The translations under genes and the position numbers were made by a program. Under the pieces are notes generated by a model that had not been told where the DNA came from, did not search any database, and saw only the letters and a program-made list of their open reading frames with translations. From the NCBI GenBank assembly GCA_036504335.1, contig DASXVJ010000017.1, positions 62,001 through 126,000 on the forward strand: 64,000 bases of DNA, given 5' to 3'. Within the stretch, counting starts at the first letter, position 1. Each line of letters starts with the position of its first letter. This document shows positions 34,511 to 43,628 of this stretch, one piece after another. This DNA is from Fen-183 sp036504335. GTDB lineage: Bacteria > Acidobacteriota > Thermoanaerobaculia > UBA5066.

Positions 34511-36910
34511 GTTCCGGTCTATTTCCTCGAAATAGTCCGTGGGAACGAGGATCTCGCGGCTGCGGCTGCCGCCCGCCGGCGGTCCCACGATCCCGTCGCG
34601 CTGCATCATGTCGATGAGCTTGCCCGCGCGGGAAAAGCCGATCTCGAGCCGCCTCTGCAGGAACGAGATCGACGCCATGCGCTCGCGCACCACGAGCCGG
34701 GCCGCCTCGTCGTACATCGGGTCGTTGTCGCCGTCGCTGCTGCGCGCACCCGCGGCCGCCGCCTGCGCCTCGCGGTCTTCCGTCACGCTCGCGTCGTAGA
34801 TCGGCTTGCCCTGCTTTTTCAGGAAGCGGCAGATCTCCTTCGTCTCGTCCCCGCCGATGAACCCGCCGTGCACGCGCTGCAGGTACGACGTGCCCGACGC
34901 GAGAAACAGCATGTCGCCGGCCCCGAGGAGCGCTTCGGCCCCCATCGAGTCGAGAATCGTGCGCGAGTCGATCTTCGTCCGGGTCGTGTAGGAGATGCGG
35001 CATGGGAGGTTCGCCTTGATCGTGCCCGTGATGACGTCCACGGACGGCCGCTGCGTCGCGAGGATGAGGTGCACGCCCACGGCGCGCGCCTTCTGGGCGA
35101 GACGCGCGACCGATTCCTCGATCTCGCGCGGCGCGGTCATCATGAGGTCCGCGAGCTCGTCGATCACGATCACGATGTACGGCATCGGCGAGATCACGCC
35201 GGACTCGTCGGCCTTCAGCTTCTCTCCGAGCTTCTCGCGCACTTCCGCCAGCGCCTTTGGGTCGCGGATCGCCGCGTTGTACTGCTCGATGTTTCGCACG
35301 CCGGGCCATTCGGAGAGCAGCTTGTAGCGACCCTCCATCTCGTCGACGGCCCACTTCAGCGCGTTCGCGGCCTTCTTCGGGTCCGTGATGACGGGGACGA
35401 GGAGGTGCGGGAGGTCCTCGTAGTCCTTCATGTCGTTCATCTTCGGGTCGACGAAGATGAACTTCACCTCGTCCGGGCGCGCCTTGAAGAGGATCGACGT
35501 GATCATGCCGCCCACGCCGACGCTCTTGCCCGCGCCCGTCTGGCCGGCGACGAGGAGGTGCGGCATCCGGGCGAGGTCCGCCACGACCGGCTCGCCCTGG
35601 ACGTCGATCCCGAGGGCGATCGTGAGCAGCGAAGGCGAGCGGCGGAACTTCTCGCTCTCGACGACCTCGCGCAGCGCGATGACGTCGCGGTTCCGATTCG
35701 GGACTTCGATCCCGATCGCCGCGCGGCCGGGCATGCGCTCGATCCGGACCTTCTCGGCCGCGAGGGCGAGCGCGAGGTCGTTCTCGAGCGAGGCGACCTG
35801 CGAGACCTTGACGCCCGCCGACGGCTTGAACTCGTACGTCGTGACGACGGGCCCCGGCGTGTAGGCGTCCACGACGCCCTCGACGCCGAACTCGAGGCAC
35901 TTGGCCGCGATGAGCTCCATCGTCTGGCGGTACTCCTCGCGGTCGCGCTCGCGGTCGCGCTTCGGGGCCGCGCGCAGGAGTTTTTCGGGCGGGAACACCC
36001 AGCCGGTGGCGTCGCGCGACTTCGGGAACGGCAGGACGCGCTGCGGCACGTCCGGCTTCTTCGCCATCTGCGCGGGCCGGGCGACGGGCCGCGGGGCCGG
36101 CTCGTCGGGCGTCGCCTTGCGGATCGAGAATTTTCCGGCGCCCGCCTTCTCCTTCACGCGCAGCGACGAAACGGACGGGATGTAAACGACCTCGGCTTCC
36201 GGCTCGGACGGGCGCGCCGGGGGCTTCGCCGTCTCCTCTTTCGCCCTCTCGAGGTGTTTCTTGACGACCTCGCGGCGCTGCTGCTCGCGGCTCGCGAGCT
36301 CGCGGCGGCGCTGGCGCTCGAGGACGAAGCCCCTCCACCACCCGGACGCGCGGACGGAGGTGCCGGAGACTCCCTCGCCGAGCGAGAGGGACGTCGCGAG
36401 GAGGAGGCCGATCAGGAACGCGGCCACGAGGAGGATCGCGGCGCCCGGCGGATTCAGCGCCGCGACGAGGCCCGAGCCGAGGAGGTCGCCCACGAAACCG
36501 CCCGCGTCGAGCCCGCCGCCGAACGCCTGCGGCTTTCCGAACGAGAGGTGCGCGAGCGGCGCGGCCGTCAGGACGACGATCGCGAGGCCGAGGCCCTTCG
36601 TGCCGGCGGCCTCGAGCGGCTTGCCGCGGAAGCGCGACCAGCCGAGCGCGAGGAGTGCGAGCGGCGCGACGAAGGCCGCGAGGCCGAAGAACTGGAGGCC
36701 GCCGTCCGCGAACGAAGCGCCCACGCGACCGGCCCAGTTGCGCGGCCGGATGCCCGAGTCGTTCACGGCCGAGAAGAGCGACGGGTCGTTCGGGTGATAC
36801 GAGACGAGGGCGGCGACGAGGAGCAGCCCCGCGGCCGCGAGGAGGATCCCGAGGAACTCGTCGCGGCGGCGCGCGAGCGCGCTCGGCGGCTCGGCGGCTC
36901 GGGCGGCCAT
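34499..36910 (-). CDS. ftsK: DNA translocase FtsK
   Basis: The 803-residue protein has an N-terminal membrane domain with four helices in residues ~20-180, a ~150-residue charged linker, and the RecA-like motor domain. Walker A is GQTGAGKS near residue 458 and Walker B is IVIVIDELADLMM near 580. The C-terminal gamma winged-helix domain (YDEAARLVVRERMASISFLQRRLEIGFSRAG) reads KOPS on DNA. FtsK couples septation with chromosome dimer resolution. The ATG at 36910 overlaps the uppP stop by 1 nt (TGATG); the longer upstream frame lies inside uppP. Confidence 0.95.
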   Translation of the reverse strand: MAARAAEPPSALARRRDEFLGILLAAAGLLLVAALVSYHPNDPSLFSAVNDSGIRPRNWAGRVGASFADGGLQFFGLAAFVAPLALLALGWSRFRGKPLEAAGTKGLGLAIVVLTAAPLAHLSFGKPQAFGGGLDAGGFVGDLLGSGLVAALNPPGAAILLVAAFLIGLLLATSLSLGEGVSGTSVRASGWWRGFVLERQRRRELASREQQRREVVKKHLERAKEETAKPPARPSEPEAEVVYIPSVSSLRVKEKAGAGKFSIRKATPDEPAPRPVARPAQMAKKPDVPQRVLPFPKSRDATGWVFPPEKLLRAAPKRDRERDREEYRQTMELIAAKCLEFGVEGVVDAYTPGPVVTTYEFKPSAGVKVSQVASLENDLALALAAEKVRIERMPGRAAIGIEVPNRNRDVIALREVVESEKFRRSPSLLTIALGIDVQGEPVVADLARMPHLLVAGQTGAGKSVGVGGMITSILFKARPDEVKFIFVDPKMNDMKDYEDLPHLLVPVITDPKKAANALKWAVDEMEGRYKLLSEWPGVRNIEQYNAAIRDPKALAEVREKLGEKLKADESGVISPMPYIVIVIDELADLMMTAPREIEESVARLAQKARAVGVHLILATQRPSVDVITGTIKANLPCRISYTTRTKIDSRTILDSMGAEALLGAGDMLFLASGTSYLQRVHGGFIGGDETKEICRFLKKQGKPIYDASVTEDREAQAAAAGARSSDGDNDPMYDEAARLVVRERMASISFLQRRLEIGFSRAGKLIDMMQRDGIVGPPAGGSRSREILVPTDYFEEIDRNRRS

Positions 36911-37794
36911 CAGCGGACTCCCACGGCGAGCGCGGCCGCCGTCACGGGCGGAGTCTCGAGGCGCGCGCCGAAGACGAGCAGGGCGACGCCGAGAACGCCG
37001 CAATAGACCACGAAAGGCGTCAGGCGCATCGAAATCACGACCTTCAGCAGGAACCCGACGGCGAAGTACCCCACCACCGCTGAAACGAGCATCCCCACTC
37101 CATAGGCCGGGAGCGAGGAGCCATCGAAGATCGGCCCCGTGTGATGCCGGTAAGCGTGCAGGTTTTCGACGGCTGCGGCCGCGAGAATCGTCGGGATCGA
37201 CAGCAGGAACGAGAACTCGGCGGCCGCGCGGCGCGACAGGCCCGCGAAGAGGCCGACCGAGATCGTGTTCCCCGAGCGCGAGAATCCGTGGAAGATCGCC
37301 GAGAGCGACTGGAGCGCGCCTACGAGCGCCGCGTCGCGCGGGCGCATCTCGTCGAGCGTCCGTCCGCCCTCCCCGAGGCGCGTGCCGAATCGCTGCGCGG
37401 CGAGGAGGAGGACCGCCATCGCGAGGAGCGCCGCTCCCATCATCCGGAACGCGCCCATGTTCGCGACCGCGAGGCTCTTCAACGGGAGCGTCACGGCGCC
37501 CGTGAGCGCGACGGCGAGGATCAGCAGTCCCGCGAGCTTCCACGCCGTGCGGCGCGCCGCCGGGTCGGACGAGAAAAGGCCGGCAAACGTCCGGGCGAGA
37601 CGTTCGCGGAAAAAGACGACGACCGCGGCGAGAGTGCCGACATGGAGCAGGACGTCGAAGAGGATGCCCGGCTGCGCGAAACCCGGCAGAAACCGCTGCG
37701 CGAGGGCGAGATGGGCGGTCGACGAGACCGGCAGGAACTCGGTCAGGCCCTGGACGGCGCCCAGCAGCGCCGCCTGGCCCACGGACACGGACAT
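36910..37794 (-). CDS. uppP: Undecaprenyl-diphosphatase (BacA/UppP)
   Basis: The 294-residue membrane enzyme dephosphorylates undecaprenyl pyrophosphate to recycle the lipid carrier for peptidoglycan and surface glycans. Both catalytic stretches are present: QGLTEFLPVSSTAHL (Glu-rich motif 1, residues ~15-29) and GFSRSGNTISVGLFAG (motif 2, residues ~170-185). About eight hydrophobic helices are visible. It sits between rsmA (9-bp gap) and ftsK (1-nt overlap). Confidence 0.95.
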   Translation of the reverse strand: MSVSVGQAALLGAVQGLTEFLPVSSTAHLALAQRFLPGFAQPGILFDVLLHVGTLAAVVVFFRERLARTFAGLFSSDPAARRTAWKLAGLLILAVALTGAVTLPLKSLAVANMGAFRMMGAALLAMAVLLLAAQRFGTRLGEGGRTLDEMRPRDAALVGALQSLSAIFHGFSRSGNTISVGLFAGLSRRAAAEFSFLLSIPTILAAAAVENLHAYRHHTGPIFDGSSLPAYGVGMLVSAVVGYFAVGFLLKVVISMRLTPFVVYCGVLGVALLVFGARLETPPVTAAALAVGVR

Positions 37795-37803
37795 CGACGA
37801 ATT

Positions 37804-38610
37804 TTAGCGCACCGGAGCGCCCAGGGAGAGGGAAAGCCTCCGGAAAACGTCGAGGCCGAGCGTTTCGGCGCGCGCCGTCGGAGGCAGCCCGGCCTCGGCC
37901 ACGGCGCCCACGGCGCGCTCGCGTCCCCAGAGCGGCGTGAGCGCGTTCACGAGCGTCTTGCGGCGCGACGTGAAGCCGGCCGAGGCGACCTTCAGCGTCG
38001 CGTCGATGCCCGCGCCGGGAGCGTGCGGAACGAGCTCGACGACGCTCGACAGGACTTTCGGCGGCGGCGAGAACTCGCCGCGACCGACGTCGAAGAGCTT
38101 CCTCGCGGACGCGTGGGCGCCCACGTCCAGCGTCAGGAACCCGTATGCGTCGCCCCCCGGAGGCGAGACGAGCCGGTCGGCGACCTCCCGCTGGATCATC
38201 ACGACGAGGCGCGTGAAGAGGTCCGGCCGGCGCACGAACGCGCGGATCATCGGCGTCGCGCTCTCGTACGGCAGGTTCCCGACGAGCGGCACCGGCGGCG
38301 GCGCGCCGATGCGCTCGAGGGCGGCGCCGACGTCCGCGTGCAGCGCGTCCTCCATCTCGACGAAGAGCGTCCGCTCGGAGTGGTCCGCCGAGAGGCGCGC
38401 GGCGAGCGGCGGGTCGATCTCGAACGCGAGGACGCGCACGCCGCGGTCGAGGAGCGGCACCGTGAGCGCCCCGCGCCCCGGACCGATCTCGACGACGGTC
38501 TCCCCCTCCCCGGCCCCGAGGGCGTCGAGAATTTTCCGGACCGTTCCCGCGTTGACGAGGAAGTGCTGACCCCAGCGTGGGCGGGGGCGCGCCGCGCTTG
38601 ACGCTCTCAC
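37804..38610 (-). CDS. rsmA: 16S rRNA (adenine-1518/1519-N6)-dimethyltransferase
   Basis: The 268-residue KsgA-type enzyme has RWGQHFLVNAGTVRKILDAL at the N-terminus, SAM motif I VVEIGPGRGALTVPL near residue 45, and NLPYESATPMI, the catalytic motif IV. It dimethylates two adenines at the 3' end of 16S rRNA. GTG at 38610 is the start, with TAGGGT 7 nt before it; the very long frame upstream runs antisense through trxA. It is the first gene of the rsmA-uppP-ftsK run. Confidence 0.93.
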   Translation of the reverse strand: MRASSAARPRPRWGQHFLVNAGTVRKILDALGAGEGETVVEIGPGRGALTVPLLDRGVRVLAFEIDPPLAARLSADHSERTLFVEMEDALHADVGAALERIGAPPPVPLVGNLPYESATPMIRAFVRRPDLFTRLVVMIQREVADRLVSPPGGDAYGFLTLDVGAHASARKLFDVGRGEFSPPPKVLSSVVELVPHAPGAGIDATLKVASAGFTSRRKTLVNALTPLWGRERAVGAVAEAGLPPTARAETLGLDVFRRLSLSLGAPVR

Positions 38611-38617
38611 GACGCTG

Positions 38618-38623
38618 ACCCTA
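38618..38623 (-). promoter_or_regulatory. Putative -10 hexamer TAGGGT, leaderless spacing (rsmA)
   Basis: On the minus strand TAGGGT is followed by 7 nt (CAGCGTC) and the GTG of rsmA. No Shine-Dalgarno sequence is visible. Confidence 0.35.
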
Positions 38624-38682
38624 CCATCGAAATCCCGTCCGGCCGCCCGGCCGGCGCCACGCCAGAAAGGAACACCAAGGCC

Positions 38683-39012
38683 ATGTCCGGAAACGTCCAG
38701 GAGCTCACCGAAAGCTCGTTCGAAACGACCGTCCTCAAGAGCACGAAGCCCGTCCTCGTGGATTTCTGGGCCGTCTGGTGCGGCCCCTGCCGCCAGGTCG
38801 CGCCCATCGTCGAATCGCTCGCCACGAAATGGGGCGACAAGGTCACTGTGACCAAGCTGAACGTCGACGACGTTCCCTCCGTCGCCGAGCGCTACGGGAT
38901 CATGTCGATCCCGACCCTCATGCTCTTCAAGGGCGGCCAGATCGTCGAGCGCGTCGTCGGCGTGTCGCCGCAGGCGTCGCTCGAGAAGAAGTTCGAACCG
39001 CACCTGAACTAG
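38683..39012 (+). CDS. trxA: Thioredoxin
   Basis: The 109-residue protein is a classical thioredoxin with the active site WCGPC at residues ~32-36, the conserved buried Asp in the VLVDFWA strand and the cis-Pro in SIPTLMLF. It reduces protein disulfides in the cytoplasm. A GAAAGGAACACC ribosome binding site precedes the ATG. The stop codon shares a CTAG palindrome with the stop of the convergent gene on the other strand. Confidence 0.96.
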   Translation: MSGNVQELTESSFETTVLKSTKPVLVDFWAVWCGPCRQVAPIVESLATKWGDKVTVTKLNVDDVPSVAERYGIMSIPTLMLFKGGQIVERVVGVSPQASLEKKFEPHLN

Positions 39013-39395
39013 GGCTTCTTCTCTTCCACGGGTCCCGGCATGATCTTTCGCGCGATCGGGCCCTCCGGCGACTCCACGTAGAGGATCCTGAGGCGCGCGC
39101 CGCGGCGGGGACGGGTGGTGATGTCCGTCCCCGAGTCGATCTTGAACGCTCGCCCCGGCTGGCCGACTTCCGACAGCATGATGTAAGCGCCCGCCTCGTA
39201 CCGCAGGCACGAGCCGGCCGCCTTGCGCAGCTCCGGCGCGGGGGTCGGGGTCGCCGTGGGGACGGCCGTCGGAGTGGGCGTCGGGGCCGGGGCCGCCTTT
39301 CCCTTCTTCTTCGCGGCCGCCGAGCCGGGGCCCGCGAGAACGGCCGCGATCGCAAGCGCCACGGCGATGGTGCGCAGAACCGGCGTGCTCCTCAT
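39009..39395 (-). CDS. Exported hypothetical protein with Pro/Thr-rich linker
   Basis: The 128-residue product has a signal peptide (VLRTIAVALAIAAVLAG), a basic KKKGK stretch, a low-complexity linker APTPTPTAVPTATPTPAP, and a ~65-residue C-terminal domain beginning LRKAAGSCLRYEAGAYIM. I do not recognise the domain. The ATG at 39395 is preferred to the one at 39419 because it starts directly before the signal peptide. Its stop shares the CTAG with the trxA stop, so the two transcripts converge with a 4-nt overlap. Confidence 0.7.
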   Translation of the reverse strand: MRSTPVLRTIAVALAIAAVLAGPGSAAAKKKGKAAPAPTPTPTAVPTATPTPAPELRKAAGSCLRYEAGAYIMLSEVGQPGRAFKIDSGTDITTRPRRGARLRILYVESPEGPIARKIMPGPVEEKKP

Positions 39396-39536
39396 TCCCC
39401 GGGAGGATAGCCCCGGCATCCGGCTTGCTCACAACCGGGTTTGGAACTCCACGGTGCCGTTCCGGCGCCCCGCCTGAGGCTCGGGCCGGGGCCGGAAGGC
39501 GGAGTCCGAGACCGACGAGAAGGGACACGCGACACG

Positions 39537-40580
<1,044 letters not shown>

Positions 40581-40597
40581 GGCCGCGCCGACGCCGC

Positions 40598-41482
40598 ATG
40601 TTGCCCCGCGAGATCGTCAAGAAGCTCCACCGCATCCGGATCCGCACGAACCGGCTGGTCGAGGCGGGCGTGGGCGGGGAGTACCACTCGGTCTTCCGCG
40701 GGCGCGGGATGGAGTTCTCCGAGGTGCGCGAGTACGTGCCCGGCGACGACGTGCGGACGATCGACTGGAACGTGACGGCGCGGACCGGCGTCCCGCACGT
40801 GAAGAAGTACGTCGAGGAGCGCGACCTGACGGTCCTCCTCCTCCTCGACCTCTCGGCCTCGCAGGGCTTCGGCTCGAAGTACCTCACGAAGCGGGAGCTC
40901 ATGGCCGAGATCGCGGCCCTCCTCTCCTTCGCGGCCGTCAAGAACAACGACCGCGTCGGCGCGCTCCTCTTCTCGGACCGGCTCGAGCGCTACCACCCGC
41001 CCCGCAAGGGCGTCGACCACGCGCTCGCGATCACGCGCGACGCGCTGTCGCTCGAGCCCGCCGGCACCGGCACCGACATCGCGCTCGCGCTCCGGAGCGC
41101 GGCCGGCCTCCTCAAGCAGCGCTCCGTCGTCTTCCTGCTCTCGGACTTCCTCGCGGCCGGGTACGACAAGGCGCTCAAGACGCTCAACAAGCGGCACGAC
41201 GTCGTCGCGATCCCGGTCTCCGACCCGCGCGAGCGCGAGATCCCGGCCTCGGGGCTCGTGCGCCTGCGCGACGCCGAGACGGGCGAGGCGCGCGTCTTCG
41301 ACGCGTCCGACCCCGCGTTCCGCAAGGCCTGGAGCCTCCGCCCCGCCGAGCTGCCCGAGCCCGCGCCGATCTTCCGCGCCGCGGGCATCGACTCCATCCC
41401 GCTGCGCACGGACGCGTCGTACGAGCTTCCGCTCGTGCGCTTCTTCAAGGAGCGCGAAAAGCGCAAGGCGGCCGGACGATGA
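40598..41482 (+). CDS. DUF58 family VWA-like protein
   Basis: The 294-residue protein has the DUF58 core GRGMEFSEVREYVPGDDVRTIDWNVTAR near residue 45, followed by a von Willebrand A-like domain (LLLLDLSASQGFGSK with a DxSxS-type MIDAS). DUF58 proteins nearly always accompany MoxR and are its probable partner. It starts 17 bp after moxR, and its stop overlaps the ATG of the next gene as ATGA. Confidence 0.92.
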   Translation: MLPREIVKKLHRIRIRTNRLVEAGVGGEYHSVFRGRGMEFSEVREYVPGDDVRTIDWNVTARTGVPHVKKYVEERDLTVLLLLDLSASQGFGSKYLTKRELMAEIAALLSFAAVKNNDRVGALLFSDRLERYHPPRKGVDHALAITRDALSLEPAGTGTDIALALRSAAGLLKQRSVVFLLSDFLAAGYDKALKTLNKRHDVVAIPVSDPREREIPASGLVRLRDAETGEARVFDASDPAFRKAWSLRPAELPEPAPIFRAAGIDSIPLRTDASYELPLVRFFKEREKRKAAGR

Positions 41483-42567
41483 AGACAATCCTTCTCACCA
41501 GCCTGCTGCTCGCGGCGGGTTTCGGCGCTTTTTCTTCGAATGGTCAGGAGCGGCAGCCTGCTGGCACGGCCGGTGCGGCAGCCGAGGCGGCCGACTCTTC
41601 ACCTTCAAAGAGAATCTTCTCTTCAGCCGTTGCCGACAAGACCTCCGTCTCGATCGGCGACCGCGTCGTCGTGACTTACTCGGCGCGAATCCCTGCCGGC
41701 TCCAGTCTCACACTCGACGCGCTCGTCACGCCCGCGCCCGAAGATGGGGCCCGGCCCCCCGGCGGCGCCGTGCTCGAGTTCGAGCCTCCCCCCGCACCCA
41801 CGCTCACGAAGAGCAAGACCGGGGATTTCTTTGAATGGCGGCAGGACGTGGCGCTGTTCCCCTTCATGGCAGGAACCGTGCAGGTGCCGGGGCCGCATTA
41901 CTCATTCAAAGAATCTTCCTCCTCGTCTCCCGGTGCCGACGTGCGCCCCCCCGCCGTCGAACTGACCGTGGCGTCACGTCTCCCGAAGGACAAGAAGCCG
42001 GAGGAGATCACCCCGAAAGCCGACAAGGGAATCCGGATCCCCGCGATTCCCGCGAAGGTCTGGGCCGCGCTCGGCGCAGTCGTCGCGCTCGTCGCCGGAC
42101 TCGCCTGGTGGTGGTTTCTCCGCCGCCGGCGCCAGGGCGACCTCGGCGAACCCGCCGCGCCGCCCGTGCCGCCCGGCGACGAGCTCCGCCTCGAGCTCGA
42201 CCGCCTCACGCCCATCGTCGACACGCTGGGCGGCGACGCGCGCGGCTTCTACTCCGACCTCACGCACGCCGTGAAGCGCTACCTCGAGCGGACGACGGGC
42301 GATCCCGTCCTCGAGTGGACGACGTTCGAGACCGTCCGCCGCTTCCGCGAGAAGGGCTTCGACCTGCCGGCCGACGTCGCACTGCCCGACCTCCTCGCCT
42401 CGGCCGACCGGGTCAAGTTCGGGAAGGGCGCAGCCACGCGGGACGGCGCGCGCGAGGGGCTCGCCCGCGCCCGCCGGCTGCACGACCACGTCGAAGCGCG
42501 CGAGGCTGCGCGCCGCGCCGCCGAAGCCGCCGCCGCGCGCGCGAACGTCCGGGAGAAGGCGTCGTGA
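41479..42567 (+). CDS. BatD-like membrane-anchored protein with C-terminal DUF4381-like domain
   Basis: The 362-residue protein has a signal peptide (TILLTSLLLAAGFGAF), a beta-rich region starting ADKTSVSIGDRVVVTYSARI, a membrane helix (VWAALGAVVALVAGLAWWWF, about residues 195-215) and a cytoplasmic domain starting DELRLELDRLTPIVDTLGGD. This layout resembles short BatD/DUF4381 components of aerotolerance operons. Motif pairs D and E lie within it: D between signal peptide and mature domain (DSSPSKRIFSS), E in the beta-rich part (YSFKESSSSS). Confidence 0.78.
   Translation: MKTILLTSLLLAAGFGAFSSNGQERQPAGTAGAAAEAADSSPSKRIFSSAVADKTSVSIGDRVVVTYSARIPAGSSLTLDALVTPAPEDGARPPGGAVLEFEPPPAPTLTKSKTGDFFEWRQDVALFPFMAGTVQVPGPHYSFKESSSSSPGADVRPPAVELTVASRLPKDKKPEEITPKADKGIRIPAIPAKVWAALGAVVALVAGLAWWWFLRRRRQGDLGEPAAPPVPPGDELRLELDRLTPIVDTLGGDARGFYSDLTHAVKRYLERTTGDPVLEWTTFETVRRFREKGFDLPADVALPDLLASADRVKFGKGAATRDGAREGLARARRLHDHVEAREAARRAAEAAAARANVREKAS
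41527..41626. repeat. Paired inverted AT-rich motif D
   Basis: The left arm (41527-41550) reads CTTTTTCTTCGAATGGTCAG and the right arm (41595-41626) is CTCTTCACCTTCAAAGAGAA followed by TCTTCTCTTC. Core centres are about 72 bp apart, at the signal-peptide end of the BatD-like gene. Confidence 0.75.
41821..41931. repeat. Paired inverted AT-rich motif E
   Basis: The left arm (41821-41844) contains GATTTCTTTGAATGGCGGCA and the right arm (41900-41931) is ACTCATTCAAAGAATCTTCC. Core centres are about 78 bp apart. It is the second pair in the same gene as pair D, about 200 bp further on. Confidence 0.7.
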
Positions 42568-43628
42568 CGGTTCCCGCCGCTCTGCGCGACTTCTTCGCGA
42601 GCCACGTGCCGCCGGGGCTCTCGTTCAAGGATCCCCTCTTCCTCCTTCTCCTCGTCCTCGTCCCGGTCGCGATCGCCCTGAAGATCATCCGCGAGAAGCG
42701 CGGAGACGGCGCCCTCGTCGTCTCGACGCTCGCCCCCGTCGCGCGCGTCGTCCCGTCGTGGCGCGTCCGCCTGCGCCACCTTCCGTTCGCGCTCGCGCTC
42801 CTCGGCTACGCGGGGCTCGTCGTCTCGCTCGCGCGCCCGCGCCTGGGCCTCGAACGCACCGAGTCGTGGACGGAGGGCGTCGACATCTTCGTCGCGCTCG
42901 ACGCCTCCGGCTCCATGGCGGCCGAGGACTTCAAGCCGAAGAACCGCTTCCACGTCGCGAAGGCGTGCACGCGCGCGTTCATCGAGGGCCGCCCGAACGA
43001 CCGCGTGGGCCTTCTCGTCTTCGCGGGACGCTCGCGCACCGTGAGCCCGCTCACGACGGACCGCGCCATGGTCCTCGAGCGCCTCGCGGGCCTCAGGCTC
43101 GGCGACCAGGGCGACGGGACCGCGATCGGGCTCGCGCTCGGCAACGCGCTCGCGCGCCTCAAGCCCTCGAAGGCGAAGTCGCGCGTCATCGTCCTCGTGA
43201 CGGACGGCGGCAACAACGCCGGGGAGATCGACCCGGACACCGCCGCGGGCGTCGCGAAGGCGCTCGGCGTGCGCGTCTACACCGTCGGCGTCGGAACGAA
43301 CAACGGGCCGGTCGAAATCCCGATCCCGATGAAGGATCCCGAGACGGGCCGGATCGTGGAGCGCCGGATCCGCGCGAACGTGGACGTGGACGAGGCGCTC
43401 CTCCAGCGCATCGCGAAGGAGACGGGGGCCCGCTACTTCCGCGCGACCGACTCGCAGGGCCTCGCCGACACGTTCGCGACGATCGACGCGCTCGAGAAGA
43501 CCGAGATCAAGACGACGCGCTACACGCGCTTTCGCGAGGTCTTTCCGGAGGTCGCGCGCCCCGCGGCCCTCTGTCTCGCGCTTTCCGCACTCGCCGCGCT
43601 CCTCCTCTTCCCGGTGACGCCCCGATGA
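42564..43628 (+). CDS. batA: BatA-like VWA-domain membrane protein
   Basis: The 354-residue protein has two N-terminal helices (FLLLLVLVPVAIALKII and LPFALALLGYAGLVVSLA), a VWA domain with an intact MIDAS DASGSM near residue 113, and a C-terminal helix (AALCLALSALAALLLF). Bat proteins were named for Bacteroides aerotolerance; their molecular role is unsettled. GTG at 42564 overlaps the previous stop as GTGA, and its stop overlaps the next ATG. Confidence 0.92.
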   Translation: MTVPAALRDFFASHVPPGLSFKDPLFLLLLVLVPVAIALKIIREKRGDGALVVSTLAPVARVVPSWRVRLRHLPFALALLGYAGLVVSLARPRLGLERTESWTEGVDIFVALDASGSMAAEDFKPKNRFHVAKACTRAFIEGRPNDRVGLLVFAGRSRTVSPLTTDRAMVLERLAGLRLGDQGDGTAIGLALGNALARLKPSKAKSRVIVLVTDGGNNAGEIDPDTAAGVAKALGVRVYTVGVGTNNGPVEIPIPMKDPETGRIVERRIRANVDVDEALLQRIAKETGARYFRATDSQGLADTFATIDALEKTEIKTTRYTRFREVFPEVARPAALCLALSALAALLLFPVTPR

